Positions 9,320 to 17,156 of a DNA stretch of 64,000 bases are shown here, piece by piece (position 1 is the stretch's first letter; each line of letters opens with the position of its first letter). Source of the stretch: Mycolicibacterium aurum (GTDB lineage Bacteria > Actinomycetota > Actinomycetes > Mycobacteriales > Mycobacteriaceae); NCBI RefSeq assembly GCF_900637195.1, contig NZ_LR134356.1, positions 1,798,001 to 1,862,000 on the forward strand. The letters are read 5' to 3'. A model generated the notes under the pieces. It did not search any database, had not been told where the DNA came from, and saw only the letters and a list, made by a program, of their open reading frames with translations. The translations under genes were made by a program, and so were the position numbers.

Positions 9320-9687
9320 GGGGCTGAACGGTTTCGACTTCGCGCATCGAATCAAGGGAAGCGTGCCGGTGCAGGCAATTGACCACCGTAAGCGTCGTTG
9401 CAACCAATTAAGCGCCGATTCCAATCAGCGCGACTTCGCCCTCGCTGCTTAAGCGACGGTGAGTCTGTCAGACCGGGAGCGCCCTCGGCCCGGACCCTGG
9501 CATCAGCTAGAGGGAACCACCGATTCACCCGGTCGCGGGGAGTCTCGGGACATCAAACAGCGACTGGGATCGTCATCCTGACTTGTTCGTGTGATCAGGA
9601 GATCCGAGTAGAGACATAGCGAACTGCGCACGGAGAAGCCTCGAGGGAATGCCGTAGGACCCGGGTTCGATTCCCGGCAGCTCCACC
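9320..9687 (+). ncRNA. ssrA: tmRNA (transfer-messenger RNA)
   Basis: Acts with SmpB to rescue stalled ribosomes: it is charged with alanine, then serves as a short mRNA encoding a degradation tag. The 5' end GGGGCTG pairs with CAGCTCC near the 3' end, including a G-U at the third pair as in alanine-accepting tRNAs. A T-arm (GGGTTCGATTCCC) precedes the 3' end. The resume codon is GCC at 9414 and the tag reads ADSNQRDFALAA, then TAA at 9450-9452. The tag differs from my recollection of the M. tuberculosis tag (ADSHQRDYALAA) at two positions. The mature length of 368 nt matches mycobacterial tmRNA. The sequence after the acceptor is ACCG, so the terminal A of CCA must be added afterwards. A strong terminator follows. 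Confidence 0.97.
9414..9452 (+). other. tmRNA tag reading frame (ADSNQRDFALAA-stop)
   Basis: Translated from the resume codon GCC at 9414 to the stop TAA. The ALAA C-terminus is the usual ClpXP-type recognition end of tmRNA tags. Phe replaces the Tyr found before ALAA in the tags I recall from other mycobacteria. Confidence 0.85.
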
Positions 9688-9694
9688 GAAGAAG

Positions 9695-9733
9695 AGCAGG
9701 CCAGAGACGCAAAGTCTCTGGCCTGCTTCTTTT
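9695..9733 (+). terminator. Intrinsic terminator after ssrA
   Basis: A perfect 14-bp stem (9695-9708 with 9714-9727) with loop GCAAA is followed by TCTTTT. It is the most canonical rho-independent terminator seen in the window. Confidence 0.9.
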
Positions 9734-9847
9734 GTGCCATTCAAGGCGATCGCATGATCTGCATTCACCCGAAAGAGTCCGGCAGGCATGGAACGCTGAG
9801 CGGTGACACGGCACCGAAGTGCCGTGACGCGCAACAGGACGGAATCC

Positions 9848-10621
9848 GTGAGCCAAGGATCGGGACGCCTCGCCGAAAAATCCGCAGTGATCACCGGGGC
9901 GGCGTTCGGCATCGGTCGGGCCACCGCCGTGCGCTTCGCCAACGAAGGCGCGCGGCTGATCGTGACCGATGTCCAGGGCGAGCCGCTGCGGGCGCTTGCC
10001 GACGAACTTCGGAGCGCCGGCGCCCAGGTGGAGACAGTTGTCGGCGACGTCTCGGTCGAGTCTGACGCGAGGCAGATGATCGCGGCGGCGATCGAGCGCT
10101 ACGGGCGTCTCGACGTGCTGGTCGCCAACGCCGGCATCATCCCGCTCGGCGACGTGCTGGAGATGACAGTCTCCGACTGGGACGAGGTGATGGCCATCGA
10201 CGGGCGCGGCATGTTCCTCACGTGCAAGTTCGCGATCGAGGCGATGCTGACGACCGGCGGCGGAGCCATCGTCTGCCTGTCCTCGATCTCGGGACTGGCC
10301 GGACAGAAGCGGCAGGCAGCGTATGGCCCCGCCAAGTTCGTGGCCACCGGACTGACTCAGCACTTGGCCGTGGAGTGGGCGGAGCAGGGAATCAGGGTCA
10401 ACGCCGTCGCGCCCGGAACCATTCGGACCGAGCGGGTTCTGCGGCTGCCGGAGGAGCCGGGTGGCTCGGAGTACCTGGCGGAGATCGAGCGGATGCATCC
10501 GATGGGCCGCATCGGCGAGCCGGACGAGGTCGCGAGCGCCATCGTGTTCCTGGCCTCCGACGACGCATCCTTCATCACCGGCGCGGTCTTGCCCGTCGAC
10601 GGGGGATACCTGGCGCAGTAG
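9848..10621 (+). CDS. SDR-family NAD(P)-dependent oxidoreductase
   Basis: A classical short-chain dehydrogenase of 257 residues that uses NAD(P) to oxidise an alcohol or reduce a carbonyl; the substrate is unknown. The cofactor motif TGAAFGIG is near the N-terminus, followed by the structural NAG motif (VANAGIIP), the catalytic Ser in CLSSISG, YxxxK as YGPAK, and the family C-terminus (ITGAVLPVDGGYL). A longer frame extends upstream, but GTG 9848 fits SDR N-termini and has an AGGACGGA ribosome site. It lies between the ssrA terminator and a convergent DUF309 gene, so it is probably transcribed alone. Confidence 0.88.
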   Translation: MSQGSGRLAEKSAVITGAAFGIGRATAVRFANEGARLIVTDVQGEPLRALADELRSAGAQVETVVGDVSVESDARQMIAAAIERYGRLDVLVANAGIIPLGDVLEMTVSDWDEVMAIDGRGMFLTCKFAIEAMLTTGGGAIVCLSSISGLAGQKRQAAYGPAKFVATGLTQHLAVEWAEQGIRVNAVAPGTIRTERVLRLPEEPGGSEYLAEIERMHPMGRIGEPDEVASAIVFLASDDASFITGAVLPVDGGYLAQ

Positions 10622-10636
10622 CGCCGGCGTTGCCGA

Positions 10637-11110
10637 TCACGCGACGAGGGTGGGACGCAGACGTTCCGCCGGCACAACGGTGCCGTCGGCGAGATCGTGC
10701 ATCAGGTTGTCGGCGTAGTCGATCAAGCCCGCGATGTCCACGGCATGCGGTGCGGGCCTGGCAATACCGTCAAGGCGCTCCCGTGCACGGCGCAGCAACG
10801 CTGCGGCACCGTCGACGTTGCCGCGCTGGACGTGGGTGATGCCGACGGCAAGTTGGGCCAAGCCCTGCCACATCGGCTTCTCCGCCGATGGGCCGCTTTT
10901 CCACGCGGTTTCGAGCACCTCGTGTGCGTAGAACGCCAACCCCTCGTCGATCAGACGCTGCGCATACGCGAGCGATTCTGCCGGCGACAGGTCGAGATCC
11001 TCGGGGATCTGCACGACGCCCTGGCTGCCGCGACTCAGCGGGCGGCCCAGCGCATCGCGGGGGCGTGCGCTCTGGGGGCGGCCCGTGTCGTCGCGATCCC
11101 GGTCTGCCAT
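10637..11110 (-). CDS. DUF309-family protein
   Basis: A 157-residue soluble protein of unknown biochemical role. The DUF309 core covers about residues 45-115: a helical AHEVLETAWK segment, then WQGLAQLAVGITHVQRGN, the pattern that defines the family. The N-terminal 40 residues are polar and look disordered. A GAGGA-type ribosome site lies before the ATG. It converges with the SDR gene 15 bp away. The hydrolase gene upstream on the same strand ends 52 bp before it, so the two may be co-transcribed. Confidence 0.8.
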   Translation of the reverse strand: MADRDRDDTGRPQSARPRDALGRPLSRGSQGVVQIPEDLDLSPAESLAYAQRLIDEGLAFYAHEVLETAWKSGPSAEKPMWQGLAQLAVGITHVQRGNVDGAAALLRRARERLDGIARPAPHAVDIAGLIDYADNLMHDLADGTVVPAERLRPTLVA

Positions 11111-11162
11111 CTGCCCATCCTCGCAGGTGTGGCGCGCTGGGCCCCCGCGGACGGCGTCCGCG

Positions 11163-11900
11163 TCAGACGCCCATGGCGGCTGCGATCAGCCCGGCGACAC
11201 CCGCCGCCGTCGCACGGGTCTGCGCATCGTCGGCTGGAAAGTACTGATCGACGTCCGCGTCGTATCGCGCGCCGGCGATCCCGCCGTGGTCGGTGTCGAG
11301 CTCGACGAGTGTCACCGGCCAACCGCCCCGCCCGAGGTCGGCCGCGAATTCCCTGCTCGCCGTGACGGGAACGACGTCGTCACGCACCCCGTGCAGCAAC
11401 GTGAACGGCGATCCGCCGCCCTGCGACCTCAATCCTTCGCCGAGGTGCTCACCGGAGATCGGGTCGCGCGCCATGAACGCGCCACCGAGGCAGACGGTGT
11501 GCACCAGCGGCACATCGAAGTCCGTCGAATGGATCGTCAGCCCCGCCGCCGCCACGCCACCCATGGACCAGCCCACCAGGGTCAAACCCGTTGACGCTCG
11601 GACGAATTGGCGAGCGAAGTCGATGGAGTTCAGAAGGTCCGCGCGTCCTCCGTCGTCGGCATGGGAATCCCAGTCGGCGACCGCCACCCCGACGCCGTGG
11701 TCGGCGAGCAACGTTGCCAGCGGCAGCAGCGCGGCACGGGAGTCGGTCTGCATGCCGTGCCACATCAGCACAGTCGGCGCCGACATGTCTCCGACAAGAT
11801 CGACCGCTCGTCCCGGGGCGTAGTCCTGAATCACCATGACGCCCGTGTTCCCCGGGAGAAAACGGGTAACCCCGCCCGGACAGACTTCGAGGGCTCTCAT
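11163..11900 (-). CDS. Alpha/beta-hydrolase (dienelactone-hydrolase-like)
   Basis: A 245-residue serine hydrolase of unknown substrate. The nucleophile elbow is GWSMGG, preceded by strand TLVGW. A likely oxyanion loop lies at MWHGMQTD, the acidic residue in LLHGVRDDVV, and the catalytic His in DTDHGGIAG near the C-terminus. No signal peptide is seen, so it should be cytoplasmic. It is divergent from the GlsB-like gene 34 bp away; an imperfect GCTCTCA...TGAGAGC inverted repeat (11893-11927) spans the intergenic region. It could be an esterase or a dienelactone-type hydrolase. Confidence 0.78.
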   Translation of the reverse strand: MRALEVCPGGVTRFLPGNTGVMVIQDYAPGRAVDLVGDMSAPTVLMWHGMQTDSRAALLPLATLLADHGVGVAVADWDSHADDGGRADLLNSIDFARQFVRASTGLTLVGWSMGGVAAAGLTIHSTDFDVPLVHTVCLGGAFMARDPISGEHLGEGLRSQGGGSPFTLLHGVRDDVVPVTASREFAADLGRGGWPVTLVELDTDHGGIAGARYDADVDQYFPADDAQTRATAAGVAGLIAAAMGV

Positions 11901-11934
11901 GCCTGACGGGTGATCTCAACTGAGAGCAGAAATC

Positions 11935-12222
11935 ATGATTGGAACCATTCTCGGCGCCGTTGTCGTCGGGCTCATCGTCGGCGCCCTGGCTCGGCTGATC
12001 ATGCCCGGCAAACAGAGCATCGGCGTGATCATGACGGTGCTGCTGGGCGCCATCGGTTCGTTCCTGGGTGCGTGGGTGTCATACAAGCTGGGCTATTCGA
12101 ACGCCAACGGTGGCTTCGAATTCATCCCGTTCCTCGTCGGCATCATCTTCGCCGTCGTTCTGATCGCCATCTACGTCGGAATCACGGGACGTCGCGGCGC
12201 GTCGCCGCGCACAACACGGTGA
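11935..12222 (+). CDS. GlsB/YeaQ/YmgE-family small stress membrane protein
   Basis: A 95-residue protein made almost entirely of three hydrophobic helices (about residues 3-24, 30-50 and 62-84). The glycine-rich pattern and the segment ALARLIMPGKQS are typical of the transglycosylase-associated/GlsB family. Members are often induced by osmotic, acid or general stress; the molecular role is unclear. It is followed by a GC-rich hairpin and then by a CsbD-like stress gene, which suggests a shared stress context. Confidence 0.85.
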   Translation: MIGTILGAVVVGLIVGALARLIMPGKQSIGVIMTVLLGAIGSFLGAWVSYKLGYSNANGGFEFIPFLVGIIFAVVLIAIYVGITGRRGASPRTTR

Positions 12223-12554
12223 TCTGCTGAGGACCACGCTCCGGCAGCCCAGGCTGCCGGAGCGTGCCTCGTTGAAACGGCTTTGACCTGCGAAGGGTTT
12301 CGGCACAGACGAATGGGTGCATACCCTCTCCGTGAGCTTCGCTGCTCTCTAGCTGCGTCCAGACCCGGCGCATCACGCCAACCGCGCTAGCCCGCGGTCA
12401 TGTCGACGCACTCATCTGTGCAGCACGCGCGTGACGGAAGGTCGCCGACCTACGTCTCGCTCCACATCCGACGTCTTCGTTGTACGGAGACTCGCAACCA
12501 CACCGCGGGCACTGCCGACGCACTGTCGGTCCCGCAGTGATAAAAGGAGATCGA
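12223..12554. other. 332-bp gene-free interval between GlsB-like and CsbD-like genes
   Basis: It holds the hairpin described above and, at its right end, the ribosome site AAGGAGA (12544-12550) of the CsbD-like gene. I see no convincing reading frame. A GGTTT (12296-12300) followed 14 nt later by GGGTGC vaguely resembles a SigF promoter but misses the conserved GGGTA core, so I do not call it. Confidence 0.5.
12235..12266 (+). terminator. GC-rich hairpin after the GlsB-like gene, probable terminator
   Basis: A 13-bp perfect stem (12235-12247 with 12254-12266) with loop CCCAGG lies 13 bp after the stop codon. There is no T-run, but such hairpins are common in mycobacterial terminators. Confidence 0.55.
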
Positions 12555-13112
12555 ATGACAGAGCACGACAAGGCCGGCCAGGCACGCAAAGGCCTGATCG
12601 ACTCGGTGAAGGGCAAGGCGAAGGAAGTTGTCGGCGCGGTAACCGGCAACGATTCGCTGACCGCTGAGGGACAACTCGAGCAGACGCAGGCAGCAGAGCG
12701 CAAGGAAGCCAACAGTGTTGAGGCCGTCGCCGACGCCGAGGCAGAACTGGCTCGCGCCGAGGCAGCCGATGCGAGACTGGCCGGCGCTCAAGAGCGCGCG
12801 ACCGTGAACGCCGAGGCTGCAGCGGTGGAAGGCTCCGTCCGCGCCCAGCAGGATGCGCAGAAGCGCACCGCCGAAGCCGCCGAAGCGCAGAAGGCTGCGG
12901 CAGCGAAGGCGCAGGCCGAGGCAGACGCTCAACGCGAGGTCGAGCAGGCCAGGGCACAGGAACGTGTCGACGTCAGGGCCGCTGCCGACGAGGTCGTGGA
13001 GGCCGCCGCCGAGCAGCAGACCGCCGAGCGCATCACCGAGAACGCTCACGAGCAAGCCGAAGAGAACCGGGCGCGCGCCGCCCGTCTGACCAACGAAGCC
13101 GACCTGCCTTGA
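12555..13112 (+). CDS. CsbD-like protein with long Ala/Glu coiled coil
   Basis: A 185-residue hydrophilic protein. Residues about 8-45 (ending in segments such as KGKAKEVVGAVTGNDSLTAEGQ, given in part) match the CsbD stress-protein fold. The rest is a nearly continuous, Ala/Glu/Gln-rich amphipathic helix without prolines, likely a coiled coil. It has no signal or membrane segment. The ATG at 12555 is preceded by an ideal AAGGAGA, which decides against longer in-frame extensions. A second coiled-coil protein begins 26 bp downstream, so both probably form an operon. Similar mycobacterial proteins carry the name microaggregate-binding protein; that is recollection, not shown here. Confidence 0.82.
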   Translation: MTEHDKAGQARKGLIDSVKGKAKEVVGAVTGNDSLTAEGQLEQTQAAERKEANSVEAVADAEAELARAEAADARLAGAQERATVNAEAAAVEGSVRAQQDAQKRTAEAAEAQKAAAAKAQAEADAQREVEQARAQERVDVRAAADEVVEAAAEQQTAERITENAHEQAEENRARAARLTNEADLP

Positions 13113-13138
13113 GCACCGGCACCACACAGGAGTCAAGA

Positions 13139-13816
13139 ATGAGCATCACCACAGTCCCGTTCGCAGTCTTGGGATTTCAGTACCGCATCGCCCGTTTCCC
13201 CCTCCAGTTGATCGAGGACCGGGTCATGGCCCGGATGGACGCGGAAGCACCCGCTCGGCTGTTCTACGAGCGCACGCTCGGCATGCTCGACGCGGCTGTC
13301 GGTGGCGCGCTGGGTGATTCGGAGCTGGAGACCCGTGGGTCCGCACTCGCCGAGCGCAGCGACGCCTTGAGCCGGGCTGCCAAGCTCGATGCGGCCGCCA
13401 CACAGAAGCAGCAGCGCGCCGATGCGCAGGCGAAGACCAAGGTCGACGGCGCGATCAACGACCAGAAGCAGGCCAAGGAAGCCAAGGAGCGCGACGTCCA
13501 GGACGCGCGCACTCAGGCCGAGCAGCGCAAGAAGGCTGCCGCCGAGGACGCCCAGAAGCGTGCCGATGCGGCGAAGCGGCAGGTCGACGAAGTTGCTGCA
13601 CAGCGCAAGAACTCCGTCGAGGACGCCAAGCGCAAGGAGCAGGCCCGCATTCGGGCGGAGGAGGAGAAGGCCACCTCAGCCGCGAAGTCCAAGTTGGACG
13701 ACGCCAAGGCCAAGAGTGACGCCGCCGAAAGCAAACGCGCACAGGCGGACCGACTCGAGCAGCTCGCTGACGCCGAGAAGCAGAAGCGTCGCACAGCGCG
13801 AGCTACCGAGAACTGA
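13139..13816 (+). CDS. Coiled-coil protein of unknown function
   Basis: A 225-residue protein with two parts. Residues 1-70 look folded (PFAVLGFQYRIARFPLQLIE...). The remainder is a highly charged Lys/Ala/Glu/Gln helix (QKQQRADAQAKTK and similar). Such tails often attract an automatic annotation as translation initiation factor IF2, but no GTPase motif is present and that name is not supported. The ATG 13139 has an AGGAG ribosome site 7 nt upstream. It follows the CsbD-like gene closely and ends at a clear terminator, so the pair is probably a two-gene stress operon. Confidence 0.78.
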   Translation: MSITTVPFAVLGFQYRIARFPLQLIEDRVMARMDAEAPARLFYERTLGMLDAAVGGALGDSELETRGSALAERSDALSRAAKLDAAATQKQQRADAQAKTKVDGAINDQKQAKEAKERDVQDARTQAEQRKKAAAEDAQKRADAAKRQVDEVAAQRKNSVEDAKRKEQARIRAEEEKATSAAKSKLDDAKAKSDAAESKRAQADRLEQLADAEKQKRRTARATEN

Positions 13817-13831
13817 CCGACAATCTCAGAG

Positions 13832-13860
13832 AGGCCAGGCCGAATAGGCCTGGCCTTTCT
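13832..13860 (+). terminator. Intrinsic terminator after coiled-coil gene pair
   Basis: AGGCCAGGCC (13832-13841) pairs perfectly with GGCCTGGCCT (13847-13856) around loop GAATA, followed by TTCT. Confidence 0.85.
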
Positions 13861-14595
13861 GTGTCGGCAGCGAGGACCCCGCGCAAGCGGCATGCGCACG
13901 GAAACACGACGAGACATGCGTGGGCCCGAGGCGAGCGTTCTCCCCGGTTCGTGCCCATGCTCTGCCACTCTTTGTGGGTGGATTTGATCTGGAGTGTGGT
14001 CGCGGTGACGATCGCGACGTTCACAGTGCTGCTCGCGACGCGACACTTTCTCGCTCTGGGAAGCGACTGGGTGTTCCGTCGTTACGTCGCCCTCGGCGGA
14101 TTGGTGGCATTCACCGTCGCCGCGCACGGCAACGGCACCTATCGTGTGCGGTTCGAAGTCGGCGGACCCGCGGTTCTCCATAACGTCACGGTGCAACGGT
14201 TCGGCATCTCCGAGGCGGGCCTGGGTGCTGATTCGCAGCGGCCCGCGGTACGGCACACCATGACCGCCGGTGACAGTCCGATCGAGTGGGCCTTTCGACT
14301 TGCCGACGATAAGGCCGAACGAGCCTGGGTGATGGTGACGTGGGTTCGTCCGTACCTGCAGGGCGTCGAATCCGAAGCGCTGGCCCAATCGTTGCACACC
14401 GGCCGTCTGTACGAGTGGCGGTGGTACTCCGAGACAAATCGTTACGCGAGAACGGTGATCCGGTTTCTCGCGCGCCGCTGGTCGCCGCTAGCCTCCCTGC
14501 GAGAGTTGCCGCTGTACGGGCGGTGGCGGCGCACCTCATCGACCACCGCCGCGGATCTCTTGGGCCCGGCCGCCACCCCTCCGCCGAGGGTCTGA
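13861..14595 (+). CDS. Hypothetical protein with N-terminal membrane helix
   Basis: Not recognised. The frame encodes up to 244 residues, but the first 30 are Arg/His-rich and may not be translated. An ATG at 13957 (MLCHSLWV) or GTG at 13978 gives a protein that begins just before a transmembrane helix (LIWSVVAVTIATFTVLL). The rest (about residues 60-240 of the long form) looks globular, with Trp-rich stretches (WVMVTWVRP, YEWRWYSE) and no known motif. It starts right after the terminator of the preceding operon and ends immediately before the DUF998 gene, with which it is probably co-transcribed. Confidence 0.5.
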   Translation: MSAARTPRKRHAHGNTTRHAWARGERSPRFVPMLCHSLWVDLIWSVVAVTIATFTVLLATRHFLALGSDWVFRRYVALGGLVAFTVAAHGNGTYRVRFEVGGPAVLHNVTVQRFGISEAGLGADSQRPAVRHTMTAGDSPIEWAFRLADDKAERAWVMVTWVRPYLQGVESEALAQSLHTGRLYEWRWYSETNRYARTVIRFLARRWSPLASLRELPLYGRWRRTSSTTAADLLGPAATPPPRV

Positions 14596-15213
14596 ATGGG
14601 ATACCGCGTGGGTTACGTGCGCCTGGCAGGGGTGATCTGGCTGCTTGGTGCGGCTGTCTACCTGGTCTGCGAGGCGATCGCGGCGGCCGCCTCCGACGGG
14701 TACAGCTACAGCGCCGACTTCATCAGCGACCTCGGAGTGCATCCGGTGATGAACGTCGGCGCGTTCATGGTGCACGGAATCCTTTTTCTGATCGGCGCAT
14801 TCGTCGTGACCCGCGGTCAGGCGACCATAGGACCGGCAGCCAAGGGTTTCGTCCTGGCTGCCGCTATGAACGCGATCGGCAATGTGCTGATCGGCGTGTT
14901 CCCCAGCGGGTCAGCTCAGGCGCACTGGCATGTCTTCGGCGCGGCGATGGCCATACTCGGCGGCAATGTGGCGGTGATCTTGGCCGGCGTCTGCGGCCGC
15001 GCTGTCGGTGCGACGCCGGCATTCCGTCGTGCCAGCATCGGTTTCGGCGTCTTCGGTATCGCCTGCCTTGCCGTTCTGATCATCGACGGCGCCAACGGTT
15101 CTCGTGTGCTCCCGGCCGGACTGACCGAACGCGGCGCGGTGTACACGATCATCGGCTGGGAGTTGATGGCCGGTGTGGCGATCCTTCGTCGTCGGCTCGG
15201 TGACCCGCGTTAA
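14596..15213 (+). CDS. DUF998-family membrane protein
   Basis: A 205-residue protein with about six transmembrane helices; function unknown. The pattern near the N-terminus (YSADFISDLGVHP) and HGILFLIGAF match the DUF998 family. The start codon directly follows the stop of the upstream hypothetical gene. The stop codon overlaps the stop of the convergent cutinase-like gene by 4 bp, so no terminator fits between them. Confidence 0.82.
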   Translation: MGYRVGYVRLAGVIWLLGAAVYLVCEAIAAAASDGYSYSADFISDLGVHPVMNVGAFMVHGILFLIGAFVVTRGQATIGPAAKGFVLAAAMNAIGNVLIGVFPSGSAQAHWHVFGAAMAILGGNVAVILAGVCGRAVGATPAFRRASIGFGVFGIACLAVLIIDGANGSRVLPAGLTERGAVYTIIGWELMAGVAILRRRLGDPR

Positions 15214-16022
15214 GAGTCGGGCGCCGCTTCGGCGACCTTGCCGGCGGCGAAGTCGGCGGCTTGCATCACCAGACCGTCGGAGACGTATCGGGCGTGTGCG
15301 CCGATGTCGTTGCCCGGCGAGCACACGAAATCGTTGGGCACACACAACTCGATCGTCTTGGGTTCGTAGAGCGGGCCAATAGTCACGGCCGGCTGTTTGA
15401 TCACGTTCATGAATCGGTCCGACGGTGTGCCGAGAAGAGTCACCGCCGAGACGTGATTGGCGATGTCGGGCGGCATCGGCGCCGGAACCTCCGAGGCCGT
15501 CACCCCGTCGGGTATCAGTTCCGTTGTCACGAAGCCCATCACAGCCGCGCCCTGGGAATAGCCGCCCAGTACCAGCTTGGTGTCGGGGCAGTTCATCGCC
15601 ATCTCCTGCACGTGCGTGCTGGCGTCGGTGATGCCCTCAACGGCGGTGGGGAAGTCGGGGCTGGCCGGATAGTCGACGGCGTACACCCCCACGGTCGTGC
15701 CGCCGAGCCTGGACCGCAGGTCGTCGACGAAGGCCTGGCCCATCGCGCCCAGGCCGGGCGCTTCCGTGGTGCCCCGTGCAAAGACGACCTCGACGTCGGG
15801 ACAACCCGGCGCCGGCGCTGTCACGGGTGCTGCCGCCGGAACCGGGCCCGGTGCGGGCCCCGGCGCGACAGGCGGCTGCGCCGACGGCGCCGGCGGTGGT
15901 GGCAGCGGTGGGACCGCTGGCTGCGCGCCCGCGACCGGCGGCGCCAGCGACATGATCATCATGCTGACGCAGACTGCCGCGGCGAGGCGTCCTGAACCAC
16001 TGAGACGATTCGACAAGCCCAT
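15210..16022 (-). CDS. Secreted cutinase-family esterase
   Basis: A 270-residue secreted serine esterase of the mycobacterial cutinase-like (CULP) type; such enzymes hydrolyse esters of cell-wall or host lipids. A signal peptide ends near APPVAGAQ (about residue 33). A proline/alanine-rich linker (residues about 36-73) follows, then the cutinase fold. Catalytic Ser156 lies in GGYSQGAA, the Asp in a CVPNDFVCSPGND segment between two cysteines, and the His in GAHARYV. The Cys pairs fit the family's disulphides. It converges on the DUF998 gene with overlapping stops. A paralogue lies at 44094-44774. Confidence 0.92.
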   Translation of the reverse strand: MGLSNRLSGSGRLAAAVCVSMMIMSLAPPVAGAQPAVPPLPPPPAPSAQPPVAPGPAPGPVPAAAPVTAPAPGCPDVEVVFARGTTEAPGLGAMGQAFVDDLRSRLGGTTVGVYAVDYPASPDFPTAVEGITDASTHVQEMAMNCPDTKLVLGGYSQGAAVMGFVTTELIPDGVTASEVPAPMPPDIANHVSAVTLLGTPSDRFMNVIKQPAVTIGPLYEPKTIELCVPNDFVCSPGNDIGAHARYVSDGLVMQAADFAAGKVAEAAPDS

Positions 16023-16107
16023 CTAACGATGGTGACACAGTTGCGGGAGTGAGGCACGTTGCAGACGGCAACCGTTACCTACCTGCAGTACCGCAAGCCA
16101 CTTCCGA

Positions 16108-17022
16108 TCACTGCCCGTCGCGCAGCCGCACCAGCCGTGTCGTCGAACTCTCGTCCAGCTCAACGACTTCCGAGCGTGACCGCAGGAAATCGCTGAATGA
16201 CCGGAAGCCCAGGGACTTCTCACTGAACGACGGATCCATGCGTTTCATCTGTGCCTTCACCGCGGAGTTGTGCAGCCAGTCGGCGTCGTCCTTCTCCAGG
16301 CCGATGCGCAGTGCCCTGGTCAGCAACCCGGTCGCCGCCGCCTGCGGATCCGGCTCGTCGGGCGCATCCTGCTCCGCGGGCGCGTCCGACTCCCCGGGGA
16401 CGTCGGCCTTCGACTTCCCGGACCGTCGTCGGGGCGCGGGCTTGTCCTCCGCCGCGGGCGTCGGCTCGAACACCGGGACGCCGGGCAACGCGTCGTAGCT
16501 GACGAACTCGTCGCAGGCGGCCGCCAGCATCCGGCTGGAGGAGCCGGCCACCCCGATACCCACCACATACCGCCCCAGGCGCTTGCAGCGTTGAGCCAGC
16601 GCGATGTAGTCGGAGTCGCCGCCGACGATCACCACATGCGTCAGGTCGGGCAGGCGGAACATGTCCTCGACCGCGTCGACGGCGAGTCGGATGTCGGCGC
16701 CGTTCTTCCCGTATGCCGCCGCGGGAAACAGCTGCACCAGGTCGACCGCTCGTCCCACCAGCTGACCGCGGTAGCCGGCGTTGATCTCGGCCGACCAGTC
16801 GGCGTAGGCGCGGGTCAACACCAGCGTGCCGAAAGACGACGCGAAGTCGATGATCGCGCCGACGTCGACGGTGGCGCGGGCCAGCCGCTCCGCGGCATCG
16901 TCGGGAGCCTTGGCCTTGTCGCGCTGAAACGAATTGCGGCCGTTCACCTGGTCGTACCTGGAGATCACGATGTTGTCGAAGTCGAGATACACCGCAACAC
17001 GGGTGGCGCCGGAGTCGGTCAT
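16108..17022 (-). CDS. NYN-domain (PIN-like) protein with C-terminal LOTUS/OST-HTH domain
   Basis: A 304-residue protein probably acting on RNA. The N-terminal NYN domain (about residues 5-165) keeps the acidic residues expected for a metal-dependent nuclease: YLDFDNI near the start, GADIRLAVDAV in the middle and VGGDSDY later. A disordered, charged Pro/Glu/Ala linker (about 180-230) follows. The C-terminus (about 235-300) has the LOTUS-type pattern GLLTRALRIGLEKDD...FRSFSDFLRSR. This NYN-LOTUS layout is known from LabA/MARF1-type proteins thought to cleave or bind RNA. No toxin-antitoxin partner is adjacent; nuclease activity is inferred. Confidence 0.85.
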   Translation of the reverse strand: MTDSGATRVAVYLDFDNIVISRYDQVNGRNSFQRDKAKAPDDAAERLARATVDVGAIIDFASSFGTLVLTRAYADWSAEINAGYRGQLVGRAVDLVQLFPAAAYGKNGADIRLAVDAVEDMFRLPDLTHVVIVGGDSDYIALAQRCKRLGRYVVGIGVAGSSSRMLAAACDEFVSYDALPGVPVFEPTPAAEDKPAPRRRSGKSKADVPGESDAPAEQDAPDEPDPQAAATGLLTRALRIGLEKDDADWLHNSAVKAQMKRMDPSFSEKSLGFRSFSDFLRSRSEVVELDESSTTRLVRLRDGQ

Positions 17023-17156
17023 GGGCCCCAGTCTGGTCGATGAACGGAGTCCCTGGCCCTATCGGGGCGGTTTGGGCCGCCGGAAATTAGGTCGCACCCG
17101 GTGCCGGAGTTTCGAACCGCGCGGAATGGTCATCCTCGGGGCGAAACGAGGTGTGG

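Noticed and set aside
13139..13816. Translation initiation factor IF2-like name for the coiled-coil protein
   Set aside because: Similarity would rest on Lys/Ala/Glu low complexity only; no G-domain motif is present.
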